A stretch of 64,000 nucleotides of DNA from Nocardia sp. BSTN01 (GCF_015354405.1 NZ_JADKYP010000022.1:1-64000); one strand, 5' to 3'. Counted from the first letter of the stretch, positions 1-8,502 are shown. A program made the numbers and translations. The notes: generated by a model not told the origin, from the sequence alone.

Positions 1-1
1 C

Positions 2-430
2 TTCGCGAATCAGGTGTGGCAGTTCAACACCGCCGAGGTGATGGGCACCCAGGACACCGATCCGAAGGTGTATCAGGCCGTGGTCGACTTCGCCACGGCC
101 ATCGGCATGGTCCCGATCGAATTGCACAAGGAGAAGGCGGGTTACGTCCTCAATTCGCTGCTCGTGCCGTTCCTCAACTCGGCGATGGCGCTGGCGGCGG
201 GCGGCTACGCCGAACCGAAGGCGGTCGACGAGACGTGGCGCATCGGCACCGGCGCACCCGCGGGCCCGTTCCAGATCCTCGACATCGTCGGTCTCACCAC
301 GCCGTACAACATCCTGGTCAACAGCGGCGAGGACGGCCAGAAGCTGGCGCAGTGGCTGAAGTCGCAATACATCGACAAGGGCAAGCTCGGCCTGGCCAGC
401 GGTGAGGGCTTCTACCGCTACAACGCCTGA
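2..430 (+). CDS. 3-hydroxyacyl-CoA dehydrogenase, C-terminal part (5' truncated by window edge)
   Basis: The frame is open from base 2, so the gene begins before the window; about 142 residues are visible. The visible part matches the C-terminal domain of 3-hydroxyacyl-CoA (3-hydroxybutyryl-CoA type) dehydrogenases: a GYVLNSLL segment after an IGMVPI strand, then a GAPAGPFQILD segment typical of the dimerising helical domain, and an ending of GEGFYRYNA. The family oxidises L-3-hydroxyacyl-CoA with NAD+ in fatty-acid beta-oxidation or short-chain acyl-CoA metabolism. The NAD-binding Rossmann half lies outside the window, so cofactor residues cannot be checked. Its 3' end overlaps the convergent SnoaL-like gene by 13 bp. 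Confidence 0.9.
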   Translation, partial: FANQVWQFNTAEVMGTQDTDPKVYQAVVDFATAIGMVPIELHKEKAGYVLNSLLVPFLNSAMALAAGGYAEPKAVDETWRIGTGAPAGPFQILDIVGLTTPYNILVNSGEDGQKLAQWLKSQYIDKGKLGLASGEGFYRYNA

Positions 431-912
431 GGCCCGCGGTCGGGCGCGAAGGTGGACAACAGTTCCCGCGCCTGATCACCGCCGTCGAGCAGCCGGGCGG
501 TGCGGCGAGCGATACGCCAGCCGTCGGATTCGCGGCGGAGTTCGAGCCGATGCACACTCGCGCGCAGGACCCGGTAACCCTCCGATTCGCGGTGTACCAG
601 CAGCGATTCGAACACCGCGAGCGCCTCGTCGCCGTCGATATCGATGCGCGCCGGGCCTTGGAAGTGCGCCGACCCGGCCGCGATGAGCGTCTGATGTGCG
701 GCCGAGTCCACCATCGCGCGCACCTGGTCACGCCCCCGCATCTGCCAGCCTTCGACGTCGTATTCGCCGTCGGCACACCATAATTCGGCCGTCGCCTCCG
801 CCTGTCCGGCGTCGACCAGCGGCCCGTAGGAGGCGATGAGGCGCATGATCGCCAGTTCGTCCTCGACCCGCCGCAGTCGGCGGAGAATGTCGGTGAGCTC
901 TATCTCGGCCAT
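418..912 (-). CDS. SnoaL-like / NTF2-fold protein
   Basis: The product is 164 residues, a single nuclear-transport-factor-2-like cone-shaped domain. It begins with a helix (DILRRLRRVEDELAIMRLIASYG), then WCADGEYDVEGW, and ends with the typical GWRIARR strand. Family members include small polyketide cyclases, limonene-epoxide-hydrolase-like enzymes and steroid isomerases, but substrate cannot be read from this sequence. The ATG at 912 was chosen because a GGAGGAGG ribosome-binding site lies just upstream; the frame is open a further 22 codons without one. It lies downstream of, and co-oriented with, the SDR and LLM genes, so it may belong to the same catabolic group. It overlaps the preceding dehydrogenase gene tail to tail. 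Confidence 0.82.
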   Translation of the reverse strand: MAEIELTDILRRLRRVEDELAIMRLIASYGPLVDAGQAEATAELWCADGEYDVEGWQMRGRDQVRAMVDSAAHQTLIAAGSAHFQGPARIDIDGDEALAVFESLLVHRESEGYRVLRASVHRLELRRESDGWRIARRTARLLDGGDQARELLSTFAPDRGPQAL

Positions 913-1056
913 CTTGTCCTCCTCCGTACCGGCGCCGGCATTCGCACCGGTTCGAGTCCCGCGCCGACGTCGTGTCACAGAATATTCAGGTCCCCTCAGG
1001 CTGCCGGGCGTCCGTCGGCTGGCCCGGCGGCAAGGTCCCTGCGCGGCGAATCGGGC

Positions 1057-1917
1057 TCATCGGTTCGCGAGTTCGGCCAGTGCCGCCAATTGGTCGCAGT
1101 AGTGTTCGGCCGAGTTCGCGGTGACGGCGCATCCGGCCAATGTGGCACCCGCATCCGCCAGGGTCGCGAGCCGCCGCGTCACCCGCTCCGGCTCACCCAG
1201 CGGGTCCAACGGTCCGGTGGGAAGTACGGCCTCGAAGCCCGGTGGCGAATCGACCTGTGAGAGCATCGTTTTCAGCTCCGCCATCGGTAAGCCGAACGGC
1301 ATCCATCCGTCGCCGAAGCGGACCGCACGGCGCAGTGAGCGCATGGTTCGCCCGCCGACCCAGATCGGAACGCGGGCCTGCAGGCCGGCCGGTTCGACGA
1401 TCATCTCCGAGAAGCTGTAATGCGTTCCGGTATAGCGTGGTTCGCGCACGCCGAACGCGGCACGCAGCGCGGCGATCGCATCGTCGGCCCGCTCTCCGCG
1501 CCCCTCCCAGGACGCGCCCAGCAGCTCGAATTCCGCACGCAGAGAACCGACTCCGACGCCGAGAACAACCCGCCCGCCACTGATCCGGTCCAGGGTGCCG
1601 TAGCGCTTGGCGATCTCGAGGGGGTGGTGATAGGGCAGCACCAGCACCGAGGTGGCGAGCCGGATCCGGGTCGTGCGGGCGGCCAGATACGACAGCGTGG
1701 CCACCGGATCCCAGTAGGTCGCGCCCCGGGTAGCGGCCACCGACGCGGGTACCGCGGTGTGCTCACTGCAGGTGAGATGGTCGAACCCGAGCCGATCGGC
1801 GGCCTCGGCGATGCGGGCGAGTTCCTCGATGCCGGCGTCGGCCTCCCACGGCGAATACTGCCCGGGAAACCGCACCACGATCGGCGACGAGAGGGCGAGT
1901 CGCAACGGCGCGGTCAT
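1057..1917 (-). CDS. LLM-class F420-dependent oxidoreductase
   Basis: The product is 286 residues, a bacterial-luciferase-like TIM barrel. Visible family features are an N-terminal strand ending in VRFPG, the segment ADRLGFDHLTCSEH, the loop RTTRIRLATSVLVLPYHHP, the phosphate-binding GGRVVLGVGVGSLRAEF and the late IWVGGRTMRSLRRAVRFGDGW. In mycolate actinobacteria such proteins generally use coenzyme F420 rather than FMN; that assignment is by family. The ATG overlaps the upstream SDR stop as ATGA, so the two are probably translationally coupled. The N-terminus was taken at this overlap because upstream in-frame sequence is arginine-rich antisense of the SDR. The substrate is unknown. Confidence 0.88.
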   Translation of the reverse strand: MTAPLRLALSSPIVVRFPGQYSPWEADAGIEELARIAEAADRLGFDHLTCSEHTAVPASVAATRGATYWDPVATLSYLAARTTRIRLATSVLVLPYHHPLEIAKRYGTLDRISGGRVVLGVGVGSLRAEFELLGASWEGRGERADDAIAALRAAFGVREPRYTGTHYSFSEMIVEPAGLQARVPIWVGGRTMRSLRRAVRFGDGWMPFGLPMAELKTMLSQVDSPPGFEAVLPTGPLDPLGEPERVTRRLATLADAGATLAGCAVTANSAEHYCDQLAALAELANR

Positions 1918-2738
1918 CGCGGATCCGGTTCGGCGCCGATCAACTTCTGCATCCGGCGATGCCCGCCCAGCACGATCGCCGCCCGATCCGGACCGCTGCT
2001 GCGCGCGGCCGTCTCGGCATTGCCGCCCGCGACGAACACCGGCCCGTTCGCCAACTGCTCGAGCCCCTCGCGCGCCACATCCGCGGGTTCGGCCACGAGC
2101 ATTCCGGGAATGTCGAAATTCAATCCCGCCCGTGCCATCGCCGGCGTCCGGGTCACCCCGAGCACCAGATGCAGCACGTCGACATTGTATTCCCGCAGTT
2201 CCAGCCACAAGCTCTCGGCGAAGATCCGCAGATACGCCTTGGAACCGCCGTAGACGGTGTGACGGGCCGAACCACAGTATCCGGTGAGCGAGCCGACCAG
2301 CACGATGCCGCCGCGGCCCCGCTCACGCATACCGCGCCCGAAATGGTGGACCAGCGCCAGCGGCGCGGTCACGTTGAGCGCGTTCGTGGCGGCGAACGCC
2401 TCGAGGTCGCCGTCGAGGAATTCGGCGCTGTGGGTATTGGCCCCGGCGTTGCAGACGAGCAGGCCGACCTCCACGTCGGCGGTGGCGGTCGCGACCCGGG
2501 CGGCCGCATCCGGCGCGGTGAGATCCACTGCCAGTGTCCGCACCTGGACACCACGCGCGGCGACTCGCTCGGCGGTCTCGGCCAGCGGCCCCTCCCGCCG
2601 CGCCACCAGCACGATGTTGATCTCCGCGGCGGCGAGCCGGTCGGCGAACTCCGCGCCGACCCCCTCCGAACCGCCGGCGATGACTGCCCACGGCCCGTAG
2701 CGGTGCGGATCGATGATGTCGTTCGGTTCTGCGGCCAT
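1914..2738 (-). CDS. Short-chain dehydrogenase/reductase
   Basis: The product is 274 residues with a classical SDR layout: a nucleotide-binding GGSEGVGAEFA near residue 20, an NAG-type motif (CNAGANT), a catalytic serine in VGSLTG and the YGGSK pair. The arginine after the first nucleotide-binding strand (VARR) favours NADP(H). It resembles SDRs found in steroid, acyl or aromatic catabolism, but specificity is not readable. The ATG at 2738 precedes the first conserved strand; longer frames would include upstream regulatory DNA. A KstR-like box lies 15 bp before this start and the gene is coupled to the LLM gene. Confidence 0.88.
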   Translation of the reverse strand: MAAEPNDIIDPHRYGPWAVIAGGSEGVGAEFADRLAAAEINIVLVARREGPLAETAERVAARGVQVRTLAVDLTAPDAAARVATATADVEVGLLVCNAGANTHSAEFLDGDLEAFAATNALNVTAPLALVHHFGRGMRERGRGGIVLVGSLTGYCGSARHTVYGGSKAYLRIFAESLWLELREYNVDVLHLVLGVTRTPAMARAGLNFDIPGMLVAEPADVAREGLEQLANGPVFVAGGNAETAARSSGPDRAAIVLGGHRRMQKLIGAEPDPR

Positions 2739-2752
2739 GCCGGGACGGTAAC

Positions 2753-2766
2753 TGAAACACGTTTCG
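2753..2766. promoter_or_regulatory. KstR-like operator candidate
   Basis: The site TGAAACACGTTTCG contains the inverted repeat GAAAC-AC-GTTTC. It fits the published KstR consensus TNNAACNNGTTNNA at every fixed position except the last. It lies 15-28 bp upstream of the SDR start, where a repressor could block transcription. The same core (AACACGTTTC) recurs upstream of another SnoaL-like gene near 44.3 kb. Regulator identity is inferred from the motif only. Confidence 0.5.
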
Positions 2767-2832
2767 GTCCGGCGCGCACTCCCGCTCACCGGACACCCGG
2801 GCCCGCGAAGAAAAGCACCGCTCAGAGTGAAA

Positions 2833-2845
2833 TGAACGCTGTTCA
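2833..2845. promoter_or_regulatory. Palindromic operator candidate TGAAC-GCT-GTTCA
   Basis: A perfect 5-3-5 inverted repeat sits in the divergent intergenic region between the SDR and the conservon, about 95 bp upstream of the SDR start. Its size and symmetry suit a TetR-type repressor. No regulator gene adjoins it, so the cognate protein is unknown. Confidence 0.35.
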
Positions 2846-3154
2846 CTAAACAGTCGAAAGAGACTGCGCCGCAACGTTTTCAGTTCGTGATCATGTCGAT
2901 CGAGCGCACGACGCATTCGCCAGTATTTTCGAACATGGTCGCCGAGCAGCGTTTTCACGGCAACGGACCTCTCGGAATCACATTCCTTCAATTCGAAAAC
3001 TCACCGTGAAACTTCCATTTCGAAGCCGCCGGTCGGCGCGAACACTTCGGGTAGCGCACCCTCGAGGTCGGCGTTATGCTCGTGCGCGAATTTCGAAATC
3101 GTCTGGCGATCCGCGTATTCGAGCCAGCCGTGCACAGCGGAAGGTGGGGGAACT

Positions 3155-4543
3155 GTGCCATCTGCGCACGGCCGACGGCTACCGGCTTTTCTCCTTCCCA
3201 CCACGATCGGCGTCCTCACCGGCGCCGTGGCCTGCCTCGCCGTACTCCGGTTCGCGCCCGATACCGGACGGGTGGCATTCGCCATCGCCGCCGGCGCCGC
3301 GGGGCTGATCCTCGCCGTGACGTCCGGATGCGCCGCGCAGTACCGTGCCCAGGCGATTCGCTATCGCGAAGCGAACCACCGGGCCGAGCGTGCGGCCGCC
3401 ACCTACGTCGCCGAGAGCGAGGCGCGCCTGGCCGCCGCGCACGACACCGCGTTCGCGGCGGGGCGGGAGGCGAGTGGCAGCGAGAACCGCCGGGTGGCCG
3501 CGATGGCGGCGTTCGCCGGTGCGGCCGGGCGCATGCAGGCCATGACCACCTCGATGCTGGCCGAACTGCGCGAGATGGAACATCGGCACGCCGATCCGTC
3601 GGTGCTGGCCGATCTGCTGACCCTCGACCACCGCACCGCACAGGCCGGACGCCTGGCCGACAGTATCGCGGTGCTCAGCGGCGCCCGCTCGGGCCGCCGG
3701 TGGGCGAAACCCATTGCGATGGAATCGATTCTGCGCGGCGCGATGGGGCGCGTCGCGGGCTACCGCCGGGTGCGCCTGCGTGCGGTCGCCGAAATCGCGA
3801 TCGCCGGTCATGCCGCCGAGGGAGTCATGCACGCGCTCGCCGAACTGATCGACAACGCGTGCAACTTTTCCCCGCCCACGACCGAAGTCCACGTCTATGC
3901 CGCCGAAGTGCCGGCCGGCGTCGTCGTCACCATCGAGGACAGCGGACTCGTGATGAGCGACACCGCGCTGCGCCGCGCCGAACAGGCGGTATCGGGCACC
4001 GTGGCGGGCCGTGGAGCCGAGACCGATCTGTCCTCACTGACCGGTACCCGGCTCGGACTCGCCGTGGTCGGCAATCTGGCCCGCAAACACGCGCTGACCG
4101 TGTCGTACCGCCCGTCGGCGATCGGCGGCACGGCGGTCGTCGTGGTCGTTCCGCGCGATCTGACCACGCGCCTGGACCGCTCCCCCGGCTCCACCGCGAC
4201 GATCGAACTGCCGCCCGCGGCGCGATCGGTCACCCCGGCCGCCCTTCCGGCCGGTCCGTTCGGACCGCCGCTGACCGACGACCGCGAACCGACCCCGTCC
4301 GCGCCGAACACGGAACAGCCTGCCGCCCAATCGGTTCCACCCCTCGAACGGTCGGCCGAGCCACTGCCGAAGCGCCGCCGCGGCAGCACCCTCGCCGCCG
4401 TGCATCCCGACGGCCTGCGCAGCACCGCCGCCGAGAATTCCGCCTATCCGCCGGCGCGCCCCTCGGCCCTGGGCGCCTTCCAGCGTGCGGTCTCGGCCCC
4501 GGATTCCCCTTCCCCTTCGATTGCCCTGGAGAACGATCGGTGA
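3155..4543 (+). CDS. cvnA: Conservon histidine-kinase-like ATPase (CvnA-type)
   Basis: The product is 462 residues with two N-terminal membrane segments (about 10-30 and 38-58), a coiled region, a DHp-like helix around LTLDHRTAQAGRLA, and a GHKL ATPase domain with an N-box (ELIDNACNFSPP) and a G2-type GTRLGLAVVGNLA. The G1 box reads EDSGLVM rather than DxGxG, as is common in this family. The C-terminal 110 residues are proline-rich and probably disordered. It is the first gene of a cvnA-B-C-D set; CvnA proteins are proposed membrane sensors acting with a roadblock protein, a DUF742 protein and a GTPase. GTG start with AAGGTGGGGG upstream; the stop overlaps cvnB as GTGA. Confidence 0.93.
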   Translation: MPSAHGRRLPAFLLPTTIGVLTGAVACLAVLRFAPDTGRVAFAIAAGAAGLILAVTSGCAAQYRAQAIRYREANHRAERAAATYVAESEARLAAAHDTAFAAGREASGSENRRVAAMAAFAGAAGRMQAMTTSMLAELREMEHRHADPSVLADLLTLDHRTAQAGRLADSIAVLSGARSGRRWAKPIAMESILRGAMGRVAGYRRVRLRAVAEIAIAGHAAEGVMHALAELIDNACNFSPPTTEVHVYAAEVPAGVVVTIEDSGLVMSDTALRRAEQAVSGTVAGRGAETDLSSLTGTRLGLAVVGNLARKHALTVSYRPSAIGGTAVVVVVPRDLTTRLDRSPGSTATIELPPAARSVTPAALPAGPFGPPLTDDREPTPSAPNTEQPAAQSVPPLERSAEPLPKRRRGSTLAAVHPDGLRSTAAENSAYPPARPSALGAFQRAVSAPDSPSPSIALENDR

Positions 4544-4947
4544 CCACTTCCGTACCGGCACACCTGGATTGGCTACTCGACCAGCTGCTGGCCCGCACCC
4601 CGCACAGCCGGCACGCCCTGCTGCTGTCCAGCGACGGTCTCAAGATCTGCCACACACCGGAACTGTCGGTGGACAAGGCCGATCAGCTGGCCGCGATCGC
4701 GGCCGGTATCCAGAGTCTCTCGCACGGCGCCTCGGTCGAATTCGGCGACGGGCGCAGTGGCGTGCGGCAGTCGATGACGGAGTTCTACGGCGGCATCCTG
4801 TTCATCGTCGAAGCCGGGCTGGGAGCCCACATCGCGGTCGTCGCCGATGCCGAGGCCGATGCTGGGCTGGTCGGCCACAACATGAGCGAACTGGTCGAAC
4901 AGCTCGGCGAACACCTGTCCGCCGCGCCGCGCGGCCCGCGCCCGTGA
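4540..4947 (+). CDS. cvnB: Roadblock/LC7 domain protein (CvnB-type)
   Basis: The product is 135 residues, a single roadblock/LC7 fold. Key segments are LDWLLDQLLARTP, HALLLSSDGLKI, a central helix ADQLAAIAAGIQSLS and the C-terminal strand pair ending AHIAVVADAEADAGLVG. Roadblock proteins in conservons are thought to dimerise and act as regulators of the partner GTPase, by analogy with MglB/MglA. It starts with GTG overlapping the cvnA stop, so translation is coupled. It lies directly ahead of the DUF742 gene, the invariant order in Streptomyces conservons. Confidence 0.93.
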   Translation: MTTSVPAHLDWLLDQLLARTPHSRHALLLSSDGLKICHTPELSVDKADQLAAIAAGIQSLSHGASVEFGDGRSGVRQSMTEFYGGILFIVEAGLGAHIAVVADAEADAGLVGHNMSELVEQLGEHLSAAPRGPRP

Positions 4948-4957
4948 GGCGGCCGCG

Positions 4958-5323
4958 ATGACCAGGCCGGGCCGTGACGACACCCCGGACCGGCTCTACA
5001 CCCTCACCGGCGGCCGCAGCCATCCCGATACCGACGCCTTCGATCTGGTGACGCTCGTGGTGGCCGAATCGGCTCCAATCCCCGGAATGCAGTCCGAACA
5101 GGTCGCGATCCTCGAGATCTGCCGGGCGCCGACGGCCGTGGTCGAGATCGCCGCCGAACTGCGGCTGCCGGTCGGCATCACGATGGTTCTGCTGGCCGAC
5201 CTGCTCGACGCCGGCAAGATCACCGTGCGCCACCCGCGTTCCGCCCCCGCGTGGGAGCCGTGGAAAGCTTTGCCCGACACCGAAATACTGGAGAAGGTGC
5301 TCGTTGGACTCCGCAACCTCTGA
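4958..5323 (+). CDS. cvnC: DUF742 protein (CvnC-type)
   Basis: The product is 121 residues and matches DUF742: an RLYTLTGGRS start, a helix LEICRAPTAVVEIAAELRLPVG resembling a winged-helix recognition unit, and an LLADLLDAGKITV strand. It is the third component of conservons. Its biochemical role is unproven; it is probably an adaptor between roadblock protein and GTPase. ATG at 4958, ten bases after the cvnB stop. Its 3' end overlaps the cvnD start by 20 bp. Confidence 0.93.
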   Translation: MTRPGRDDTPDRLYTLTGGRSHPDTDAFDLVTLVVAESAPIPGMQSEQVAILEICRAPTAVVEIAAELRLPVGITMVLLADLLDAGKITVRHPRSAPAWEPWKALPDTEILEKVLVGLRNL

Positions 5324-5951
5324 TCCCCTCCGCACCGGATTCGGCGACCGTCCCGCCCGGGCCCAGGCCCCGCTGGCCGATACCGCCCGGCACGGGCTCA
5401 AGGTCGTCATCGTCGGCGGTTTCGGCGTCGGCAAGACCACCATGGTCCGCGCGGTCAGCGAGATCCGGCCGCTCGACACCGAAGCGACGATGACCTCGCT
5501 GGGCGTCGGCATCGACGATCCCACCGGAGCACCGGCCAAATCCACCACCACGGTCGCCTTCGACTTCGGCCGCATCACCATCGACGCCGAACACGTCCTG
5601 TATCTGTTCGGAGCTCCCGGACAGGAGCGCTTCTGGTTTCTGTGGGACCGGCTGTTCACCGGCGCGCTGGGCGCGATCGTGCTGGTCGATCCGCGCCGGA
5701 TCACCGATTCCTGGTACGCCATCGATCGGCTCGAACATCAGCAGACACCGTTCGTGGTGGCGTGCAACATCTTCGGGCCCACGGGCCACGACGACACCCA
5801 ACTGCGCGCGGCACTGGATCTGGATCCACACGTGCCGATGGTGGCATGCGATGCGCGCTCGCGGGATTCGGGTAAGCGGGTGCTGATCGCCCTCGTCGAA
5901 CATCTGCACGCCGCCGGTCTGCGGGCCGCCGCCCAGGGATCCGCTCGATGA
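5304..5951 (+). CDS. cvnD: Conservon Ras-like GTPase (CvnD-type)
   Basis: The product is 215 residues. It has a P-loop GGFGVGKT (38-45), switch II in the form LFGAPGQERF instead of DxxGQ, and a degenerate base-recognition segment (VACNIFG) in place of NKxD, all usual for the conservon ATP/GTP-binding family. These proteins are soluble and thought to switch with the roadblock partner. The start is a TTG inside the cvnC end, supported by GGAGAAGG upstream; no better ATG or GTG precedes the P-loop. The stop overlaps the first P450 start (ATGA), so six genes read as one transcript. Confidence 0.92.
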   Translation: MDSATSDPLRTGFGDRPARAQAPLADTARHGLKVVIVGGFGVGKTTMVRAVSEIRPLDTEATMTSLGVGIDDPTGAPAKSTTTVAFDFGRITIDAEHVLYLFGAPGQERFWFLWDRLFTGALGAIVLVDPRRITDSWYAIDRLEHQQTPFVVACNIFGPTGHDDTQLRAALDLDPHVPMVACDARSRDSGKRVLIALVEHLHAAGLRAAAQGSAR

Positions 5952-7225
5952 ACGCGCCGCAGCCCGGCCTCACCACCGGCGGTTGCCCGGTCTCGCCCAC
6001 CGATCCGGTTCCGTTGAGCGGTCCGCGTTTTCACACCGACCCGCACGAGGTGTACCGGGAGATGCGCCGGGCCCACGGGCCGGTGGTCTCGGTGGAACTG
6101 CCCGGCGGGATTCCGGCCTGGCTGGTGATCGGCTATCGCGAAGTGCACCAGGTCACCAGCGATGCGGAACTGTTCCCGCGCGACGTGGCGTGCTGGAACC
6201 AGTGGCCGAACATCCCGGAGGACTGGCCGCTGCTGCCGATGGTCGGCCGTCCGATGCCCTCGATCTATTTCACCGCCGGAGCCGAACATCGGCGGCATCT
6301 GGCCATGGTCGAACCCGCGCTCGAACAGGTCGACCCGTTCGGATTGCGCAGGGCCTGCGAGGATTTGGCGGATCGGCTGATCGACCACTTCTGCGGGCGC
6401 GGCCACGCCGATCTGATCGCGGAATACGCCGAACCGCTGCCGGTACTGGCCTTGGCGTGGGTGATCGGATTCCCCGACGACCAGGGCGCGGATCTGGCCT
6501 GGACGATGAAGACACTGGCCGACGGCGGCGCCGAGGCGCAGGCGGCCTACGGCCGGTTCGCCGACCATATGCAGCGACTCGTCGCGATGAAGAAGTCGCG
6601 CCCGGGCAACGATCTGACCTCGCGGATGCTGCATTCGCCGCAACCGTTCAGCGACGAGGAATACGCCCTGGACCTGATGGCCGTCACCGCCGCGGGCCAG
6701 CTGCCGACCAGCGACTGGCTGGGGAATTCGGTGCGGCTGATGCTCACCGACGACCGTTTCGCCGCCGCGCTCGGCGGCGGCCGCCACAGCATCGGCCAGG
6801 CGATGAACGAGGTGCTGTGGGAGGACACCCCCACCCAGATCCTGGCCGGGCGCTGGGCCTCGCGCGACACCCGGCTGGCCGACAAGACCATCCGGCGCGG
6901 CGATATGCTGCTGCTCGGCCTGGCCGGTGCGAACGCCGATCCGCATGTGCGCCAAGATCTTTCCGATTCGCTGGCGCCCGCGCACAGCGGCAACAGCGCG
7001 CATTTCGCATTCAGCTACGGCGAATACCGCTGCCCCTTCCCGGCGCAGCAGATCGCGGAGATCATCGCGCGCACCGGGATCGAAGTGCTGCTCGATCGGC
7101 TGCCGGATCTCGACCTCGCCGTCGCCGCCACCGAACTGACCCGCCGGCCGTCGCCGTTCCTGCGCGGAATGACGTCGCTGCCGGTCACCTTCACACCCGT
7201 TCGTACCGTGGGAGGTACCCCGTGA
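5948..7225 (+). CDS. Cytochrome P450, CYP157-like, lacking the ExxR arginine
   Basis: The product is 425 residues with the heme loop FSYGEYRCPF (Cys362). The K-helix motif reads E288-V-L-W291, so the arginine of ExxR is tryptophan. The I-helix reads AAGQLPTS, without the usual acid-Thr pair. This is the signature of the CYP157 family, which in Streptomyces lies in conservons beside CYP154 and is known for replacing ExxR with a motif ending in tryptophan. Family assignment is from these motifs and from context. The missing proton-delivery acid makes ordinary monooxygenation doubtful; it may bind heme for sensing or act with the neighbouring P450. ATGA overlap with cvnD. Confidence 0.9.
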   Translation: MNAPQPGLTTGGCPVSPTDPVPLSGPRFHTDPHEVYREMRRAHGPVVSVELPGGIPAWLVIGYREVHQVTSDAELFPRDVACWNQWPNIPEDWPLLPMVGRPMPSIYFTAGAEHRRHLAMVEPALEQVDPFGLRRACEDLADRLIDHFCGRGHADLIAEYAEPLPVLALAWVIGFPDDQGADLAWTMKTLADGGAEAQAAYGRFADHMQRLVAMKKSRPGNDLTSRMLHSPQPFSDEEYALDLMAVTAAGQLPTSDWLGNSVRLMLTDDRFAAALGGGRHSIGQAMNEVLWEDTPTQILAGRWASRDTRLADKTIRRGDMLLLGLAGANADPHVRQDLSDSLAPAHSGNSAHFAFSYGEYRCPFPAQQIAEIIARTGIEVLLDRLPDLDLAVAATELTRRPSPFLRGMTSLPVTFTPVRTVGGTP

Positions 7226-8454
7226 CTGCCAGTTGCCCGCATGCCGCACCGCTCGTGATCGATCCGATGGTCGGCGACCTCGCCGGTGAGACCGCCCGAT
7301 TACGCGATGCCGGACAGCTGACCCGCATCGAACTGCTGGGCGTCCCGGCCTGGACCGTCACCGGACACACCCTGGCCCGGCAGCTGCTCATCGACCCGCG
7401 ACTGGTCAAGGACATCAACTCCTGGTCGTTGTGGCGCGACGGCGTGGTCACCCGGCAGTGGCCGCTGATCGGCATGATCGATGTCGGCGTGTCGATGTTC
7501 ACCGTCGACGGCCCCGAACACCGCCGCCTGCGGATCAAGACCACCCAGGCACTCACCGCGCGTCGCCTGACCGCCCTGCGCCCGTTCATCGAATCGACGG
7601 TCGCCGCACTGCTCGACGATCTGGCCGCCGCCTCCGGCGACGGCACGGTCGATCTGAAATCGGTCTTCGCCTATCCGCTGCCGATGCGCGTGATCAGCGA
7701 GCTCATGGGCGTCGACCACGCCGACCATCCGATGCTGCTCGACTGGTACAAGGCGTTCTTCTCCCTGCTCACCCCGCAGGACGAGCGGCTCGCGGTGATC
7801 GAGCGGATGGGCGAGTACTTCAGCGAGATGGTGCGCAAGAAGTCCGCCGCCCCGGCCGACGACCTGACCAGCGCACTGATCCTCGCCACCGACGGCGGCG
7901 AACCGCTCAGCGAGGCCGAGGTGGTCGGCAATCTGCAGGCACTGGTCGCCGCCGGGCACGAAACCACGGTGTCGCTGATCCTCACCACCGTGCGCGCCCT
8001 GCTCACCCATCCGGAACAGTTCGCGCTGGTCCGGTCGGGGCAGATCGACTGGGAGACCGCGATCGAGGAGACGCTGCGCTGGGACGGCCCGGTGACACAT
8101 CTGCTGATGCGGTTCGCGACCGAGGACATCACCGTCGGCGACACCGTCATCGAACGCGGCGAGGGGGTGGTCATGTCGTATCGGGCCATCGGCCGCGACA
8201 CCACGGTGCACGGCGCCGACGCCGGCGAATTCGACATCACCCGGCCGACGGCCAAGCGGCACATCAGTTTCGGTCACGGCCCGCACATCTGCCCGGGAGC
8301 CGCGCTCGCCCGGCTGGAAGCCTCGATCGCGCTGCCCGCGCTGTTCGAACGATTCCCGCAGCTGTCCTTGGCCGTACCCGTGGAGGAGATTCACAACCTT
8401 CCCGTGCTGACGCAGAACGATCTGGCGCAGTTCCCGGTCCGGCTCGGCGACTGA
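7222..8454 (+). CDS. Cytochrome P450, CYP154-like
   Basis: The product is 410 residues and canonical throughout: I-helix AAGHETT, K-helix EETLRWDGPV, and heme loop FGHGPHICPG (Cys357). CYP154 enzymes in Streptomyces are soluble bacterial P450s, often hydroxylating steroids or macrolides in vitro, and several are encoded next to CYP157 in conservons. Here it follows the CYP157-like gene with a GTGA overlap and its own GGGAGG site. A perfect terminator hairpin follows 24 bp after the stop, so it is the last gene of the operon. No ferredoxin or reductase gene is nearby, so redox partners must come from elsewhere. Confidence 0.92.
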   Translation: MTASCPHAAPLVIDPMVGDLAGETARLRDAGQLTRIELLGVPAWTVTGHTLARQLLIDPRLVKDINSWSLWRDGVVTRQWPLIGMIDVGVSMFTVDGPEHRRLRIKTTQALTARRLTALRPFIESTVAALLDDLAAASGDGTVDLKSVFAYPLPMRVISELMGVDHADHPMLLDWYKAFFSLLTPQDERLAVIERMGEYFSEMVRKKSAAPADDLTSALILATDGGEPLSEAEVVGNLQALVAAGHETTVSLILTTVRALLTHPEQFALVRSGQIDWETAIEETLRWDGPVTHLLMRFATEDITVGDTVIERGEGVVMSYRAIGRDTTVHGADAGEFDITRPTAKRHISFGHGPHICPGAALARLEASIALPALFERFPQLSLAVPVEEIHNLPVLTQNDLAQFPVRLGD

Positions 8455-8477
8455 GTTCCGCGCGCGACACCAGGGCC

Positions 8478-8502
8478 GCGCTACCGGCTTTCTCGGTAGC
8501 GC
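8478..8502 (+). terminator. Intrinsic-type hairpin closing the conservon operon
   Basis: GCGCTACCG and CGGTAGCGC form a perfect 9-bp stem around a 7-base loop (GCTTTCT). It begins 24 bp after the CYP154-like stop. There is no long T-run, as is common in GC-rich actinobacteria. Confidence 0.75.

Larger units (their letters stand above)
2739..3154. other. Divergent intergenic region, no gene seen
   Basis: This 416-bp spacer separates the minus-strand SDR operon from the plus-strand conservon. It holds the two palindromes listed separately and is less GC-rich than the flanking genes between about 2840 and 3010. Open frames across it are extensions or antisense of the neighbours and lack a ribosome-binding site. 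The conservon promoter presumably lies in its right half, but no convincing -35/-10 pair was identified. Confidence 0.6.

Noticed and set aside
3001-3285. Minus-strand frame of 94 codons upstream of cvnA
   Set aside because: It lacks a ribosome-binding site and half of it is antisense to the first cvnA membrane segments.
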